In this document: piece after piece, positions 26,597-35,494 of the stretch
Layout of the letters: each line of letters begins with the position of its first letter
Numbering within the stretch: position 1 is the stretch's first letter
Program-made: the position numbers and the translations under genes
NCBI GenBank assembly: GCA_034717695.1
Contig: JAYELS010000005.1
Coordinates: 319,586 to 383,585 of the forward strand
Direction of reading: 5' to 3'
Length of the DNA: 64,000 nt
From: NAT127 sp034717695
GTDB taxonomy: Bacteria > Pseudomonadota > Gammaproteobacteria > Pseudomonadales > Porticoccaceae
Notes under the pieces: generated by a model
Told to the model about the DNA's origin: nothing
The model's database searches: none
Seen by the model: only the letters and a program-made list of their open reading frames with translations

Positions 26597-26602
26597 TATA
26601 AT
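26597..26602 (+). promoter_or_regulatory. Possible -10 box for the TRAP transporter operon
   Basis: TATAAT on the plus strand in the pstS-dctQ intergenic region, 78 bases before the dctQ-like start. A poor -35 candidate (TTTTCC) lies 16 bases upstream. The Pho box of the divergent pstS is about 45 bases further upstream, so cross-regulation is possible but unproven. Confidence 0.4.
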
Positions 26603-26679
26603 GCCCCCGCCTGTTGACGTTGCCGTGACAGTTCCATGGCAGCCATAACCACTAAAACCTCCACGAGCACGCCGACGCC

Positions 26680-27234
26680 ATGCCTTCGCCCACCCTCGCT
26701 GCCGAACGCCTGATCCGCGCTCTCGAGGCGGTGACCCGCCTCGCCGGGGCCATCGCCATCGGGCTCACCCTGCTGTTGATCCTCGCCACCTGCGCGGTGG
26801 TGGTGATGCGCTACTTTCTCGCCACCGGCTCCATCGCCCTGCAGGAATCCATGAGCTACATGCACGGCGCCATCTTCATGCTGGGGGCGGCCTGGACCCT
26901 GCGGGTGGGGGGCCATGTCCGGGTCGATGTGTTCTACCGGGGTGCCTCCCCCCGGGCCCAGGCCTGGATCGACGTGGCCGGGGGGCTGTTGTTTCTCCTG
27001 CCCCTGTGCGCGCTGATTTTCTGGCTGTCCTGGGATTACGTGCTGAGCAGCTGGGCGATCCGCGAGAAATCCAACGAGGGCAGCGGCCTGCCCTACGTCT
27101 ACCTGCTCAAAACCCTGCTCTTGATCATGCCCGCCACCCTGATGGTCCAGGGGGTGGCGGAGATCCTCAAGAACCTGCTGTTCGCCACAGGCCGGGGCGG
27201 CGCCCATGTGGGCGAGAAGGTGGAGCCCCTGTGA
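26680..27234 (+). CDS. TRAP transporter small permease (DctQ family)
   Basis: A 184-residue protein with four transmembrane helices (AGAIAIGLTLLLILATCAVVVMRYF; MHGAIFMLGAAWTLRVGGHVRVDVFY; GGLLFLLPLCALIFWLSWDYVL; LLKTLLLIMPATLMVQGVAEIL). The motifs VMRYF, ALQESMSYMHGAIFMLGAAWTLR and GHVRVDVFY are those of DctQ proteins of the carboxylate-type TRAP family. It partners the following DctM subunit, with an ATGA overlap. No periplasmic DctP protein is encoded nearby. Confidence 0.92.
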   Translation: MPSPTLAAERLIRALEAVTRLAGAIAIGLTLLLILATCAVVVMRYFLATGSIALQESMSYMHGAIFMLGAAWTLRVGGHVRVDVFYRGASPRAQAWIDVAGGLLFLLPLCALIFWLSWDYVLSSWAIREKSNEGSGLPYVYLLKTLLLIMPATLMVQGVAEILKNLLFATGRGGAHVGEKVEPL

Positions 27235-28604
27235 TGGCCGAATTCATCCCCCTCTACATGTTCGCCGCCGTGTGCCTGCTGCTGATGCTCGGCTACCCGG
27301 TGGCGTTTTCCTTGAGTGGCGTGGCCCTGGCGTTCGCCGCCGGCGGCATGGTCACCGGCCACTTCGACATGGCCTTCCTCCACGCCCTGCCGAACCGCAT
27401 CTACGGCACCATCATCAACACCACCCTGATCGCGGTGCCGCTGTTCGTGTTCATGGGGGTGATGCTGGAAAAGTCGAAGCTGGCGGAGGATCTGCTCGGC
27501 AACATGAGCCGCCTGTGCGGCACCCTGCGGGGCGGGCTCGGCATCTCGGTGATCCTGGTGGGCATGCTGCTGGCCGCCAGTACCGGCATCGTCGGCGCCA
27601 CGGTGGTGACCATGGGGCTGATGTCCCTGCCGAGCATGTTGAAGCAGGGCTACAGCCCGAGCCTCGCCACCGGCACCATCTGCGCCACCGGCACCCTGGG
27701 CCAGATCATCCCCCCGTCGATCGTGCTGGTGTTGCTGGGGGACATCCTCTCCACCGCCTACCAGCAGGCCCAGCTGAAGATGGGTATCTTCTCCCCCGAG
27801 ACGGTGTCCATCGGCGACCTGTTCATCGCCGCCATCGTACCCGGGCTGTTGCTGGTGCTGCTCTACATCCTCTACGTCTACGGCTACGCCCTGCTCTGGC
27901 CCGAGCGCGCCCCCCGGGAGTCCCGCCGCATCCGTGCCGGGGAGCTGTTGCCGGTGCTCGGCCCCCTGCTGCCGCCGGTGCTGCTGATCATCGCCGTGCT
28001 GGGCTCGATCCTGTCCGGCGCCGCCACCCCCACCGAGGCGGCGGGCGTGGGGGCGGCGGGGGCCATGGTGCTCGCCCTCGCCAAGCGCCAGCTCGACTTC
28101 CGGCGCCTGCGGGAGGTGATGACCTCCACCACCGAGGTGACCTCGATGGTGTTCATGATCCTCATCGGCGCGGCGGTGTTTTCCCTGGTATTCCGGGGCT
28201 TTGGCGGGGAGGAGCTGGTGGCCAGCCTGTTCGAGCGCATCCCCGGCGGGGTGTTCGGCGCCACCCTGGTGGTGATGCTGGTGATCTTCTTCCTGGGCTT
28301 CATCCTCGACTTCATCGAGATCACCTTCGTGGTGGTGCCCATCGTCGCCCCGGTGCTGATGGCCATGGGGGTCGACCCGGTGTGGCTCGGCATCATGATC
28401 GCCGTGAACCTGCAGACCTCGTTCCTGACGCCGCCCTTCGGCTTTGCCCTGTTCTACCTGCGGGGCGTCGCCCCCGCCAGCGTGCTCACCCGGGACATCT
28501 ACCGCGGCGTGCTGCCCTTCATCGCCATTCAGCTGGCGCTGCTCGCCGCGCTCGCCCTGTGGCCGGGGCTGATCACCTGGCTGCCCAACCTGATTCTCCA
28601 CTGA
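27234..28604 (+). CDS. TRAP transporter large permease (DctM family)
   Basis: A 456-residue permease with about twelve hydrophobic segments. Signature sequences are MLGYPVAFSLSGVALAF, IAVPLFVFMGVMLEKS, STGIVGATVVTMGLMSLPSML, GQIIPPSIVLVLLGD and LQTSFLTPPFGFALFYLRGVAP. The start ATG 27234 overlaps the DctQ stop. It uses a Na+ or H+ gradient to import organic anions; residues around IPPS and TPPFG suit the sialic-acid/dicarboxylate/oxocarboxylate TRAP group, but the substrate cannot be told without DctP. Confidence 0.93.
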   Translation: MAEFIPLYMFAAVCLLLMLGYPVAFSLSGVALAFAAGGMVTGHFDMAFLHALPNRIYGTIINTTLIAVPLFVFMGVMLEKSKLAEDLLGNMSRLCGTLRGGLGISVILVGMLLAASTGIVGATVVTMGLMSLPSMLKQGYSPSLATGTICATGTLGQIIPPSIVLVLLGDILSTAYQQAQLKMGIFSPETVSIGDLFIAAIVPGLLLVLLYILYVYGYALLWPERAPRESRRIRAGELLPVLGPLLPPVLLIIAVLGSILSGAATPTEAAGVGAAGAMVLALAKRQLDFRRLREVMTSTTEVTSMVFMILIGAAVFSLVFRGFGGEELVASLFERIPGGVFGATLVVMLVIFFLGFILDFIEITFVVVPIVAPVLMAMGVDPVWLGIMIAVNLQTSFLTPPFGFALFYLRGVAPASVLTRDIYRGVLPFIAIQLALLAALALWPGLITWLPNLILH

Positions 28605-28614
28605 GGATTTCACC

Positions 28615-29004
28615 GTGACCCGTATCGACCGCCCCGGCAACCCCACCGGCGAGCTCACCCTCCAGACCCTGGCGATGCCCCGGGACACCAACCCCCACGG
28701 CGACATCTTCGGCGGCTGGCTGCTGTCCCAGATGGACCTCGCCGGCGCGGTGCTGGCGCGGCGCCTGTCGAAGGGGCGAGTGGCCACCGTGGCCATCAGC
28801 GAGATGGCCTTCCTGCGGCCGGTGCCGGTGGGGGCGGTGGTGAGCTGCTACACCAGCCTGCTGGAGACCGGGCGCTCGTCGATGCGCATCAACATCGAGG
28901 TGTGGATCGAGACGGAAGGCAGCGGCGAGCGCGCCAAGGTGACCGAGGGGGATTTCGTCTACGTGGCCATCTCCGGCGAGGGCACCACCAGGCCCATGGC
29001 CTGA
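28615..29004 (+). CDS. YciA-like acyl-CoA thioesterase
   Basis: A 129-residue hot-dog fold protein with MPRDTNPHGDIFGGWLLSQMDLAGAV (catalytic Asp region), RVATVAISEMAFLRPVPVGAVVSCY and EGDFVYVAI. It cleaves acyl-CoA thioesters in the cytoplasm; YciA enzymes have broad chain-length specificity. The start is GTG 28615 after a GAGGA sequence. It follows the DctM gene by 10 bases and may be co-transcribed. Confidence 0.92.
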   Translation: MTRIDRPGNPTGELTLQTLAMPRDTNPHGDIFGGWLLSQMDLAGAVLARRLSKGRVATVAISEMAFLRPVPVGAVVSCYTSLLETGRSSMRINIEVWIETEGSGERAKVTEGDFVYVAISGEGTTRPMA

Positions 29005-29030
29005 GGGCGCCAGCCACCGGCGCAACCCCC

Positions 29031-29273
29031 TCAGGCGGGGATCGACCGCAGGTATTGCTCCAGGTCGGTATAGCCGCCGATGTGCTCCTCGCCGTGGAAG
29101 ATCTGCGGCACGGTGCGCACCGGCTTGCCGATGGTCTTTTCCAGATCGGCGGGGGAGATGCCCTCGCGCATCATGTCGATGTACTTGTGGGGCAGGTTGC
29201 GCATTTCCAGCACTTGCTTGGCCCGCACGCAATAGCCGCAGCCGGGGCGCCCGAAGATGGTGAAGGGTTGCAT
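29031..29273 (-). CDS. Glutaredoxin (GrxC-like)
   Basis: An 80-residue dithiol glutaredoxin with active site C12-G-Y-C15, the TVP cis-proline motif (RTVPQIF) and GGYTDLEQYL, the glutathione-binding GG-D pattern. ATG 29273 is preferred over TTG 29279 since AGGGAG precedes it by 7 bases. The active site CGYC replaces the common CPYC, which may shift the redox potential. A TATAAT-like box (29349-29344) lies about 70 bases upstream. Confidence 0.9.
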   Translation of the reverse strand: MQPFTIFGRPGCGYCVRAKQVLEMRNLPHKYIDMMREGISPADLEKTIGKPVRTVPQIFHGEEHIGGYTDLEQYLRSIPA

Positions 29274-29374
29274 TGGCAAACTCCCTATCGGTGGGTTGAC
29301 GGCGCCAGACTAGGGGCGCCCTGGCGATATGCCAAGTTGATAAATTATATGCCGCTGATTGCCCGGGGCTATTG

Positions 29375-30532
29375 TCACGGGCGTTTCGCCCTGTGCCGCA
29401 GGTGGGCCAGCAACTCCACGTGGGGCCCCTGGGGGAACAGGTCGAGGAGCTGCACCTCGACCACCGCGAATCCGGCATCCACCAGCACCCCGAGATCCCG
29501 TGTGAAGGTGGCGAGGTCGCAGGAAACGTAGAACAGCTCCCGCAGCCGGTGCTTCTTGCCCAGCAGCGCGGCGATATTGCGCAGCCCCTCCCGGGGCGGG
29601 TCCAGCACCAGCACCTCCGCATCCGCGAGCCCCCGCCGGGCCCGGTCGAGACCCTCGTCACTGAACAGGTTGGCCACCAGGGTCGCCACCCCCGGCAAAT
29701 TCCGGGCCGCCAGCTGGGCCAACGCCTCCCCGGACCCCTCAACCGCCAGCACCCGATCAAAGCCCCGGGCGGCGATCACCTCGGTGAAATTCCCCGACCC
29801 GGCGAACAGCTCCAGCACCGGGCTGGCGGCGTCCAGGGCCGCGAGACGCTCCCCGAGCCAGGCCTTCATCCAGGCGTTCTGCGGGTCGTTGCCCTGGCGG
29901 AAGGGGCGGCGGCGGTTGATGGCCACTTCATCGGGGCCGATGCCGTCGTCGATGTCGAGGGTGGTCCAGTCCTGGCCCCGGGGCGGGCGGAAGGAGGGGT
30001 TCGGCAGGGTGGCCGCCAGTGCCCGCAGGCTCCCCCGGTTGTGGTCACTGAGGATCAGGCAGTCCTCCACCGGGGCCAATTGGCGGGAGCCGGGGCTGAC
30101 GAAGCCGATCCGCTTGCCGTCGGTTTTCAGCTGGGCGCGGTTGCGAAAGCCGAGCTGGCGGGGCGAGCCGCGGATGGGGCGGATGCGCTCCGCCGCCACC
30201 AGCCGCGCCAGGGCCTGGCGCACCCTCGCCTCCTTGGCCGCCAGCTGGGCGGGGTAGGCGACGAACTGCCAGGGGCAGCCGCCGCAGTCCCCCGCTGCGA
30301 AACCGTGGTAAGGGCAGAGGGGCGCCACCCGCTCCGGCGCCGGCTCCAGCAGGGTGTCAAGCACCGCGAAGCCGAAGCGCTTCTTGAAGCCGGTGATGCG
30401 AAATTCCCCCAGTTCCCCGAGCCACACCCCGGGCACGAAAAACACCTGGCCGCTGGCGTGCTCGACGATGCCGCTGCCCTCGCTGGACAGGGCGCGCACC
30501 CGGGCGGTGAAGCGTTCATTGAGGGCGGGCAT
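29375..30532 (-). CDS. 23S rRNA uracil-5-methyltransferase, RlmD/RumA-like
   Basis: A 385-residue enzyme. The N-terminal TRAM domain (about 5-60) is followed by Fe-S cluster cysteines C73, C83, C86 and C158 in the RlmD pattern. The SAM loop is VLELFAGSGNFTEV, and the catalytic motif FYVSCDLATFTRDL supplies the cysteine nucleophile. PPREGL (DPPREGLRNIAALL) matches the TrmA/RlmC/RlmD superfamily. It probably methylates a uridine of 23S rRNA; which of U747 or U1939 is not decided by sequence reading, and it is shorter than E. coli RlmD (about 430). Confidence 0.9.
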   Translation of the reverse strand: MPALNERFTARVRALSSEGSGIVEHASGQVFFVPGVWLGELGEFRITGFKKRFGFAVLDTLLEPAPERVAPLCPYHGFAAGDCGGCPWQFVAYPAQLAAKEARVRQALARLVAAERIRPIRGSPRQLGFRNRAQLKTDGKRIGFVSPGSRQLAPVEDCLILSDHNRGSLRALAATLPNPSFRPPRGQDWTTLDIDDGIGPDEVAINRRRPFRQGNDPQNAWMKAWLGERLAALDAASPVLELFAGSGNFTEVIAARGFDRVLAVEGSGEALAQLAARNLPGVATLVANLFSDEGLDRARRGLADAEVLVLDPPREGLRNIAALLGKKHRLRELFYVSCDLATFTRDLGVLVDAGFAVVEVQLLDLFPQGPHVELLAHLRHRAKRP

Positions 30533-30663
30533 GGGAATTCCGAGAAAAATCAGGGCGCGATGATACCACCGGGCCCGCCGTTATCTCACCCGGGGAAAGG
30601 CCCCGGGGCAAAGGGCGTGGCGAACACTTCCCTGGATGCCGCCACTTGTGGTCGAATGACGCC

Positions 30664-31797
30664 ATGGACCCTACCCCCTCGCCGTCGATCCTCCCCAGCC
30701 ACCCCGCCGCCCGCTGGCTGCTTTTTCTGGTGGTTGCCGCGGGCATCTACTTCTTCCACGGCTTCATCGTGCCGGTGCTGGCGGCGCTGGTCATCGCCTT
30801 CGCCGGCTGGCCGCTGTACAAGCGCCTGGCGCGGGCCTGCGGCGACAACAACACCCTGGCCGCCGCCATCGCCCTGCTGGTGATCCTCGCGGTGCTGATA
30901 GTGCCGCTGATCCTCGCCTTTTCCTTCGCCCTCCAGGAGGCCCGCGCCTGGATCGACTGGCTGCTGGAGGCCAACCGCCACGGCGCCGCGGCCCCCGACT
31001 GGATCGCCGCGCTGCCCTTCGGAGGCGCCTGGGTGGCGGAGCGCTGGAATGAGTACCTGAACCACCCCCAGGCGGTGAGCGAGATGGTGCAGATGGTGAG
31101 CGGCCAGCAGCTCGGCAATATCTCCCGGGTGGTGATGACCGCCGGCACCACGGTCTTTTCCGTGGCGCTGACCCTGCTGTTCATGCTGCTGACGCTGTTT
31201 TTCGTCTGCCGCGACGGCCCCCGCCTGGTGGCTCAGCTCGATCGCGTCGGCGAGAACATCCTGCCCCTGCGCTGGCAGCGCTTCTCCCGCATGGTGCCCG
31301 CCACCATCAGCGCCACCGTGGTGGGCATGGGGCTGATCGCCATCGGCGAGGGCATCGTCCTCGGCATCGCCTACTGGATCGCCGGGGTGCCCTCGCCGGT
31401 GGCCCTCGGCATCATCACCGGGCTGATGGCCCTGATCCCCGGGGGCGCGCCCCTGGCCTTCACCCTGGTGTCCCTCTACCTGGTGGGCAGCGGCAGCCCG
31501 ATGGCGGGGCTCGGCCTGTTCCTGTGGGGCTCCATCGAGCTGTTCATCGTCGACAAGACCATCCGCCCGACCCTGGTGGGCGGCCCCATCAAGCTGCCCT
31601 TCCTGCTGACCTTCTTCGGGCTGATCGGCGGCGTCACCACCATGGGCTTCATCGGCCTGTTCATCGGCCCGGTGCTGATGGCGCTGCTGCTGGCCATCTG
31701 GCGGGAATGGCTCCACGACATGGACGAGGAGCAGGCGCGGGAATTGGCGCAGACAACCGCCGTCGAGCCGCACGGAGAACAGAGCCCGGCCGGTTAG
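30664..31797 (+). CDS. AI-2E family transporter
   Basis: A 377-residue membrane protein with seven to eight helices: WLLFLVVAAGIYFFHGFIVPVLAALVIAFAGWPLY, NTLAAAIALLVILAVLIVPLILAFSFAL, VFSVALTLLFMLLTLFFVCRDG and IIAGVPSPVALGIITGLMALIPGGAPLAF. The PGGAP motif and KLPFLLTFFGLIGGVTTMGFIGLFIGPV are family marks. Members have been linked to AI-2 export and to Na+/H+ exchange; the substrate here is unknown. ATG 30664 is used, with a weak ribosome site. Confidence 0.88.
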   Translation: MDPTPSPSILPSHPAARWLLFLVVAAGIYFFHGFIVPVLAALVIAFAGWPLYKRLARACGDNNTLAAAIALLVILAVLIVPLILAFSFALQEARAWIDWLLEANRHGAAAPDWIAALPFGGAWVAERWNEYLNHPQAVSEMVQMVSGQQLGNISRVVMTAGTTVFSVALTLLFMLLTLFFVCRDGPRLVAQLDRVGENILPLRWQRFSRMVPATISATVVGMGLIAIGEGIVLGIAYWIAGVPSPVALGIITGLMALIPGGAPLAFTLVSLYLVGSGSPMAGLGLFLWGSIELFIVDKTIRPTLVGGPIKLPFLLTFFGLIGGVTTMGFIGLFIGPVLMALLLAIWREWLHDMDEEQARELAQTTAVEPHGEQSPAG

Positions 31798-31809
31798 GCC
31801 AGGGGGCCC

Positions 31810-32448
31810 TCAGCCGGGCTTGCGCAGCACCGCCCAGAGGGTCTGGGCGTAGCGGTTGTGGTAGCGCTCCCCCGGGTAGCGCAGCTTGCGCGCCAGCCGC
31901 ACCAGGGGGTTGCGGGGCTTCTCGGTGATGAACAGCTCCTCGATCTCAAGACCAAACTCCACCGCCTTGGCCTCGATGAACGCCCGCGCCTCGCCGAGAC
32001 TGAAAAACCAGCGATGGCGGTCGAGGGGTTTCTCCAAGGGCAGGCCGTAGTGGCGAAAATGCCCGCGCCCGCGCTGGATCGGCACCCGTGCGTCTCCCCA
32101 GCAATTGGGCAGGGACACGATCAGGTGCCGGCTCGATACCCGCGCCAGTTCGGCGAACATATGGTGAAGATTCTCGAGATGCTCCAGCACCTCGATGCAA
32201 ATCACGCAGGGGAAGCTGCCGTCGGCAAAGGGCAGGGCTTCGAGACTGTCGAGATTGGCGGTGATATCCGGATCCCCCGCCATGTCGATGCCGGTGTAGG
32301 GCACCGGCGCGATGAGCTGGCGCAAGGGGGCCTCGAAACAGCCCACATCCAGCACGGCACCCTGCAGGCGGGGTTTGAAGCGGCGGGCGACGTACAGCGA
32401 GCGGTCGCGGCGCTGGGGAAAGGTCACATACTCGACGGCAAGGCCCAT
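31810..32448 (-). CDS. Class I SAM-dependent methyltransferase
   Basis: A 212-residue methyltransferase: VLDVGCFEAPLRQLI is motif I (with C and F replacing glycines), TGIDMAGDPDI the acidic loop, and LPFADGSFPCVICIEVLEHLEN motif II, typical of type 11 methyltransferases. The C-terminal RLARKLRYPGERYHNRYAQTLWAVLRKPG is basic. Substrate unknown; relatives often occur in polysaccharide or lipid biosynthesis. Convergent with the AI-2E gene, 12 bases apart. Confidence 0.87.
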   Translation of the reverse strand: MGLAVEYVTFPQRRDRSLYVARRFKPRLQGAVLDVGCFEAPLRQLIAPVPYTGIDMAGDPDITANLDSLEALPFADGSFPCVICIEVLEHLENLHHMFAELARVSSRHLIVSLPNCWGDARVPIQRGRGHFRHYGLPLEKPLDRHRWFFSLGEARAFIEAKAVEFGLEIEELFITEKPRNPLVRLARKLRYPGERYHNRYAQTLWAVLRKPG

Positions 32449-32507
32449 CGGTGTTTGCGTCTCCTCGCGACAACGAGACCGCGCTGGCGCGGCCTAGGTG
32501 GACGGGG

Positions 32508-32852
32508 TTATTTTTTCTGCCACTGCCCGGTGACGTTGACGTACTGGCCGGGGGGGGTTTTCTCGATGGCCTTCTTGCCCGCCAGGGCTTCCACGTCCTT
32601 CAGGGCAATGTTGTTCCGCTGGGCGATGCGCTGGTACTCGGCCTTGCGCTGGCTGTTGACGCTGCTCACCAGGGCGCTGATCTCCGGGGTCACCGAGCCC
32701 ACCGGGGCCAGGTAGCCGCCGAGGGTTTCCCCCACCAGCCCCTGATTCTTGGCGTCGTGCAGTTCAAGGGCCCAGAGGCCGGGGCTGAACAACAGCGCCA
32801 GGAACAGAGCCAGGGCGGGCAGTCGGGTAAGGCGCGGGATTGACGATGTCAT
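32508..32852 (-). CDS. ydbL: YdbL family (DUF1318) secreted protein
   Basis: A 114-residue protein. ATG 32852 (MTSSIPRLTRLPALALF) follows GGAGG by 10 bases and gives a signal peptide ending near GLWALEL. The mature part has KNQGLVGETLGGYLAP, NSQRKAEYQRIAQRNNIALKDVEALAG and the C-terminal GQYVN-GQW motifs of YdbL. It is the third gene of a ydbH-ynbE-ydbL operon. In E. coli YdbL is thought to modulate the YdbH-YnbE envelope bridge; exact action uncertain. Confidence 0.9.
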   Translation of the reverse strand: MTSSIPRLTRLPALALFLALLFSPGLWALELHDAKNQGLVGETLGGYLAPVGSVTPEISALVSSVNSQRKAEYQRIAQRNNIALKDVEALAGKKAIEKTPPGQYVNVTGQWQKK

Positions 32853-32871
32853 GCTGTGTTGTCCTCCAACC

Positions 32872-33066
32872 CTAGAAAAGGTCGCTGTCTTCGGAAAAGA
32901 GTCCGTCGAGTTCCCGGTCAACCTTGACCCGTATCTCGTGGTCGATTTTCACGTTGAGATTGATGGTGATGGGTTCCGAGGGGGGTTCGACCCGCACCGT
33001 CGGCGTACAGGCGGCCACCAGCGCCGCCGCTGTCACCCAGGCCCCTGCCAGCATCAGTTTTTTCAT
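32872..33066 (-). CDS. ynbE: YnbE family outer-membrane lipoprotein
   Basis: A 64-residue lipoprotein with signal and lipobox ...LVAAC (Cys20), then TPTVRVEPPSEPITINLNVKID, a short beta-forming stretch. YnbE of E. coli is a small lipoprotein that pairs with YdbH to connect the inner and outer membranes for phospholipid traffic. It sits 40 bases after ydbH and 19 before ydbL, with a GACAT-type spacing but a weak Shine-Dalgarno (AGGACATCACC). Confidence 0.9.
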   Translation of the reverse strand: MKKLMLAGAWVTAAALVAACTPTVRVEPPSEPITINLNVKIDHEIRVKVDRELDGLFSEDSDLF

Positions 33067-33106
33067 GGTGATGTCCTGTTGTGTCGCGCCACTTTACCCC
33101 AGCCGG

Positions 33107-35449
33107 TCAGCGCTGCAAGCGTTTTTCCAGGCGGTTGATCACCTCGTCGGTCAAGCGCAGGGCCTTGAAAAGATCGAAGAGGTTTTCCTCGACGTTGATG
33201 TTGAAGTTCACCGCCCGCCCGTCGAACTCATCCGGGTTGCGGCCGGCGAGCCTGAGCCCCAGCACCAGGTCGCCGCCGGTGGTGAAATCCGCCCGCGCCG
33301 CCAGGCTGTCGTAGTGGAAATTGCGCAGCAGCCGCAGCGCCATGTCCAGCTGGGCATTGCCACTGCCCACCTCGGCCCCGGCGCCGTAGGCGATGGTGCC
33401 CCCCGGGGGCGCGCTCGCCAGTTCGCCGCCGGCGATGGCCACCCCCTCCCCCGTCAGCGTCACCGGCAGGGTGCCGTTGAGCACCCCGGCGCCGGCGAGG
33501 CCGTGGTCGGCGTAGAGGGCGGCGACCTGGCCCAGTTGCCAGTTGGACAACACCAGGGTGAAGGCGGTTTCCGGATCGGGCAAATCGACCTCGAAGGGCG
33601 CGGCGAGGGCCAGGGTGCCGCCGAACAGCGCGGCCTCGAGGCCGCGCACCGCCCAGCGGCCGGCGGCGAGGCTTTCGCTCGGCAGCAGGGCAAGGCGCGC
33701 GTCGAGCCCCTCGACGGCGACCCCCGCCCGCAGGCTGGGAACCTGCAGGCGCCAATCCTCCGGCGATTGCCAGCGGTGCCGGTGGACCAGCCCGCCGGCG
33801 AGACTCGCCCTCTCCATCGCCACGTCCCCCAGCAGGCCCGTCATCCCCGCCAGGGTAAAACGGAGCCGTTGCGCCGGCGCCGCCCCCGGGGTGCCGTCGA
33901 GGCGATAGCGGAATTCACCCTGGCCGGCGGCCAGCTCCACCGCCGCCGGCAGGGGCGCCAGGGAGGCCGCCAGGGCGAGGCCGGGGAGCAGGGAGGCGGC
34001 GCGACCCCGGGCGTCCAGGCGGTAGTCGCCGGCGGCCTCCACCTCGCCCCGCCAGGATCCGGTGAGGGTCAGGGCGGGCTCGCGGAATGTCCCCTCGAAC
34101 CGCCAGCCCCCCGCCTCGGCCACCGCCTCCACGGCAAGCTCCGGGGCGAGCCAAGGCCGCCCCTCGCGGCGCAGGGCGAGGGTCAGCTCCCCTTCTCCCC
34201 GCGCCCCTTGCTCGCCGAGGGCGAGGGGGCCGACGGTGGCCTCGATCCCGACCGCCTCCCCATCCGGCCCGAGGGTGCCGGCGAGGGACGCGCCCGCGAG
34301 GGTCAGCCCGGCCTCGGTGACGCGCAGCGGGCCGTCGGCGCCCAGGTCGAGGCTGAGGGGAAACCCGTCGCGCCACCCTTCCAGGGGGGCCGGCAGGGTG
34401 AGCCCCCGGTGGCGGCCCTCGATGTGAACGGGCGAGGAGAAAACCACCTCCGCCCCCTCTGCGGCGGCGGTGAGGCGGTATTCGAGCCGCGCCTCCAGGG
34501 CGTCGAACCCCGGGTCCGGCCAGGCGGCCAGGGCCAGGTGCTGGTGGACGCTGCCCGTCAGAGCGCCCTGCGCCAGCCAGTCCGCCGGGGCGCCGGCAAG
34601 CCGCGCCGGCAGGCGCAGGTCGAGAGCCAGGCGGGATTCCCCCGCCAACGGCGGCAGGGGGTCGGGCCAGCCGGCGGGGATCGCCAGGGGTGGATCGGCG
34701 GCGGCGCGCAGATCGGCCAGGGCGGCGACAAGGCCGGCGTGGGCCAATGTGCCCTGCAGGGACAGCGCCAGCCATTCGCCGGCGCCGGCGACGGTGAGAG
34801 CCCCGCTGGCCACCAGCCGGTCGCCGCTGGAGAGGCCAAACCCCGCCGTCAGCGGATCGCGGCCCTGGCTTTGGAGATCGAGGAGCAGGACGGCATCGGC
34901 AAGGGCCCCGTCCCGCAGCTGGACGCTGGCGGCGAGGCCGTCGCCCGCGAGCCGCCAGCCCCGCCCCGCCAGCGCCACGGGCCGGCCACCGGGGAGCACC
35001 ACCTGCCCCGCCAGGGTATCCACGGCGAGACGCGCCACCGGCAAGCTGCCCAGCCAGACGGCGGGCAGCAGGGCGGCCAGATCCAGGTCGAGGGGCGGGC
35101 TGTCCGCGCCGGACGGCGCCAGGGCCAGATGGAAATCGACGCGGCCGATGGCGACGCTGTCGATACTGCCGTTGAACAGCCGCCACCACTGGTAGCCGAG
35201 GTCGAGGTTGGTGAGCCGCAGGGTAAAGGCATGGCCATCGACGGCGCCGCTGGCCTCGACCCGCGCCAGGCGCAGGCGATTGAAGCGCCACCGCACCGCG
35301 CTGGTTTCCAGGGACTCGACGCCGTGGCGCCCCAGGTAGCGGGCGATCTGGGGGGTGACCAGGGTGGAGAACTGCCAGGTGGCCACAGCCGCGAGGGCTG
35401 CCACCAGCAGGGCCAGCACCAGCACCGCCACCGCCAGCCTGCGCATCAC
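33107..35449 (-). CDS. ydbH: YdbH family AsmA-like intermembrane lipid-transport protein
   Basis: A 780-residue protein with an N-terminal inner-membrane anchor (RRLAVAVLVLALLVAALAAVATW) and a long periplasmic beta-rich region, as expected of the AsmA-like proteins TamB, YhdP and YdbH that form hydrophobic grooves. The C-terminus has QLDMALRLLRNFHYDSLAARADFTTGGDLVLGLRLAGRNPDEFDGRAVNFNIN, the most conserved YdbH segment, before a final helix (LFDLFKALRLTDEVINRLEKRL). It would carry phospholipids to the outer membrane with YnbE. The predicted antisense frame over this gene is an artefact. Confidence 0.9.
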   Translation of the reverse strand: MMRRLAVAVLVLALLVAALAAVATWQFSTLVTPQIARYLGRHGVESLETSAVRWRFNRLRLARVEASGAVDGHAFTLRLTNLDLGYQWWRLFNGSIDSVAIGRVDFHLALAPSGADSPPLDLDLAALLPAVWLGSLPVARLAVDTLAGQVVLPGGRPVALAGRGWRLAGDGLAASVQLRDGALADAVLLLDLQSQGRDPLTAGFGLSSGDRLVASGALTVAGAGEWLALSLQGTLAHAGLVAALADLRAAADPPLAIPAGWPDPLPPLAGESRLALDLRLPARLAGAPADWLAQGALTGSVHQHLALAAWPDPGFDALEARLEYRLTAAAEGAEVVFSSPVHIEGRHRGLTLPAPLEGWRDGFPLSLDLGADGPLRVTEAGLTLAGASLAGTLGPDGEAVGIEATVGPLALGEQGARGEGELTLALRREGRPWLAPELAVEAVAEAGGWRFEGTFREPALTLTGSWRGEVEAAGDYRLDARGRAASLLPGLALAASLAPLPAAVELAAGQGEFRYRLDGTPGAAPAQRLRFTLAGMTGLLGDVAMERASLAGGLVHRHRWQSPEDWRLQVPSLRAGVAVEGLDARLALLPSESLAAGRWAVRGLEAALFGGTLALAAPFEVDLPDPETAFTLVLSNWQLGQVAALYADHGLAGAGVLNGTLPVTLTGEGVAIAGGELASAPPGGTIAYGAGAEVGSGNAQLDMALRLLRNFHYDSLAARADFTTGGDLVLGLRLAGRNPDEFDGRAVNFNINVEENLFDLFKALRLTDEVINRLEKRLQR

Positions 35450-35494
35450 GGCGGCGCCGGGGCCGTTGCCCCCGGGTTCAGCGGCGATGCGCGG

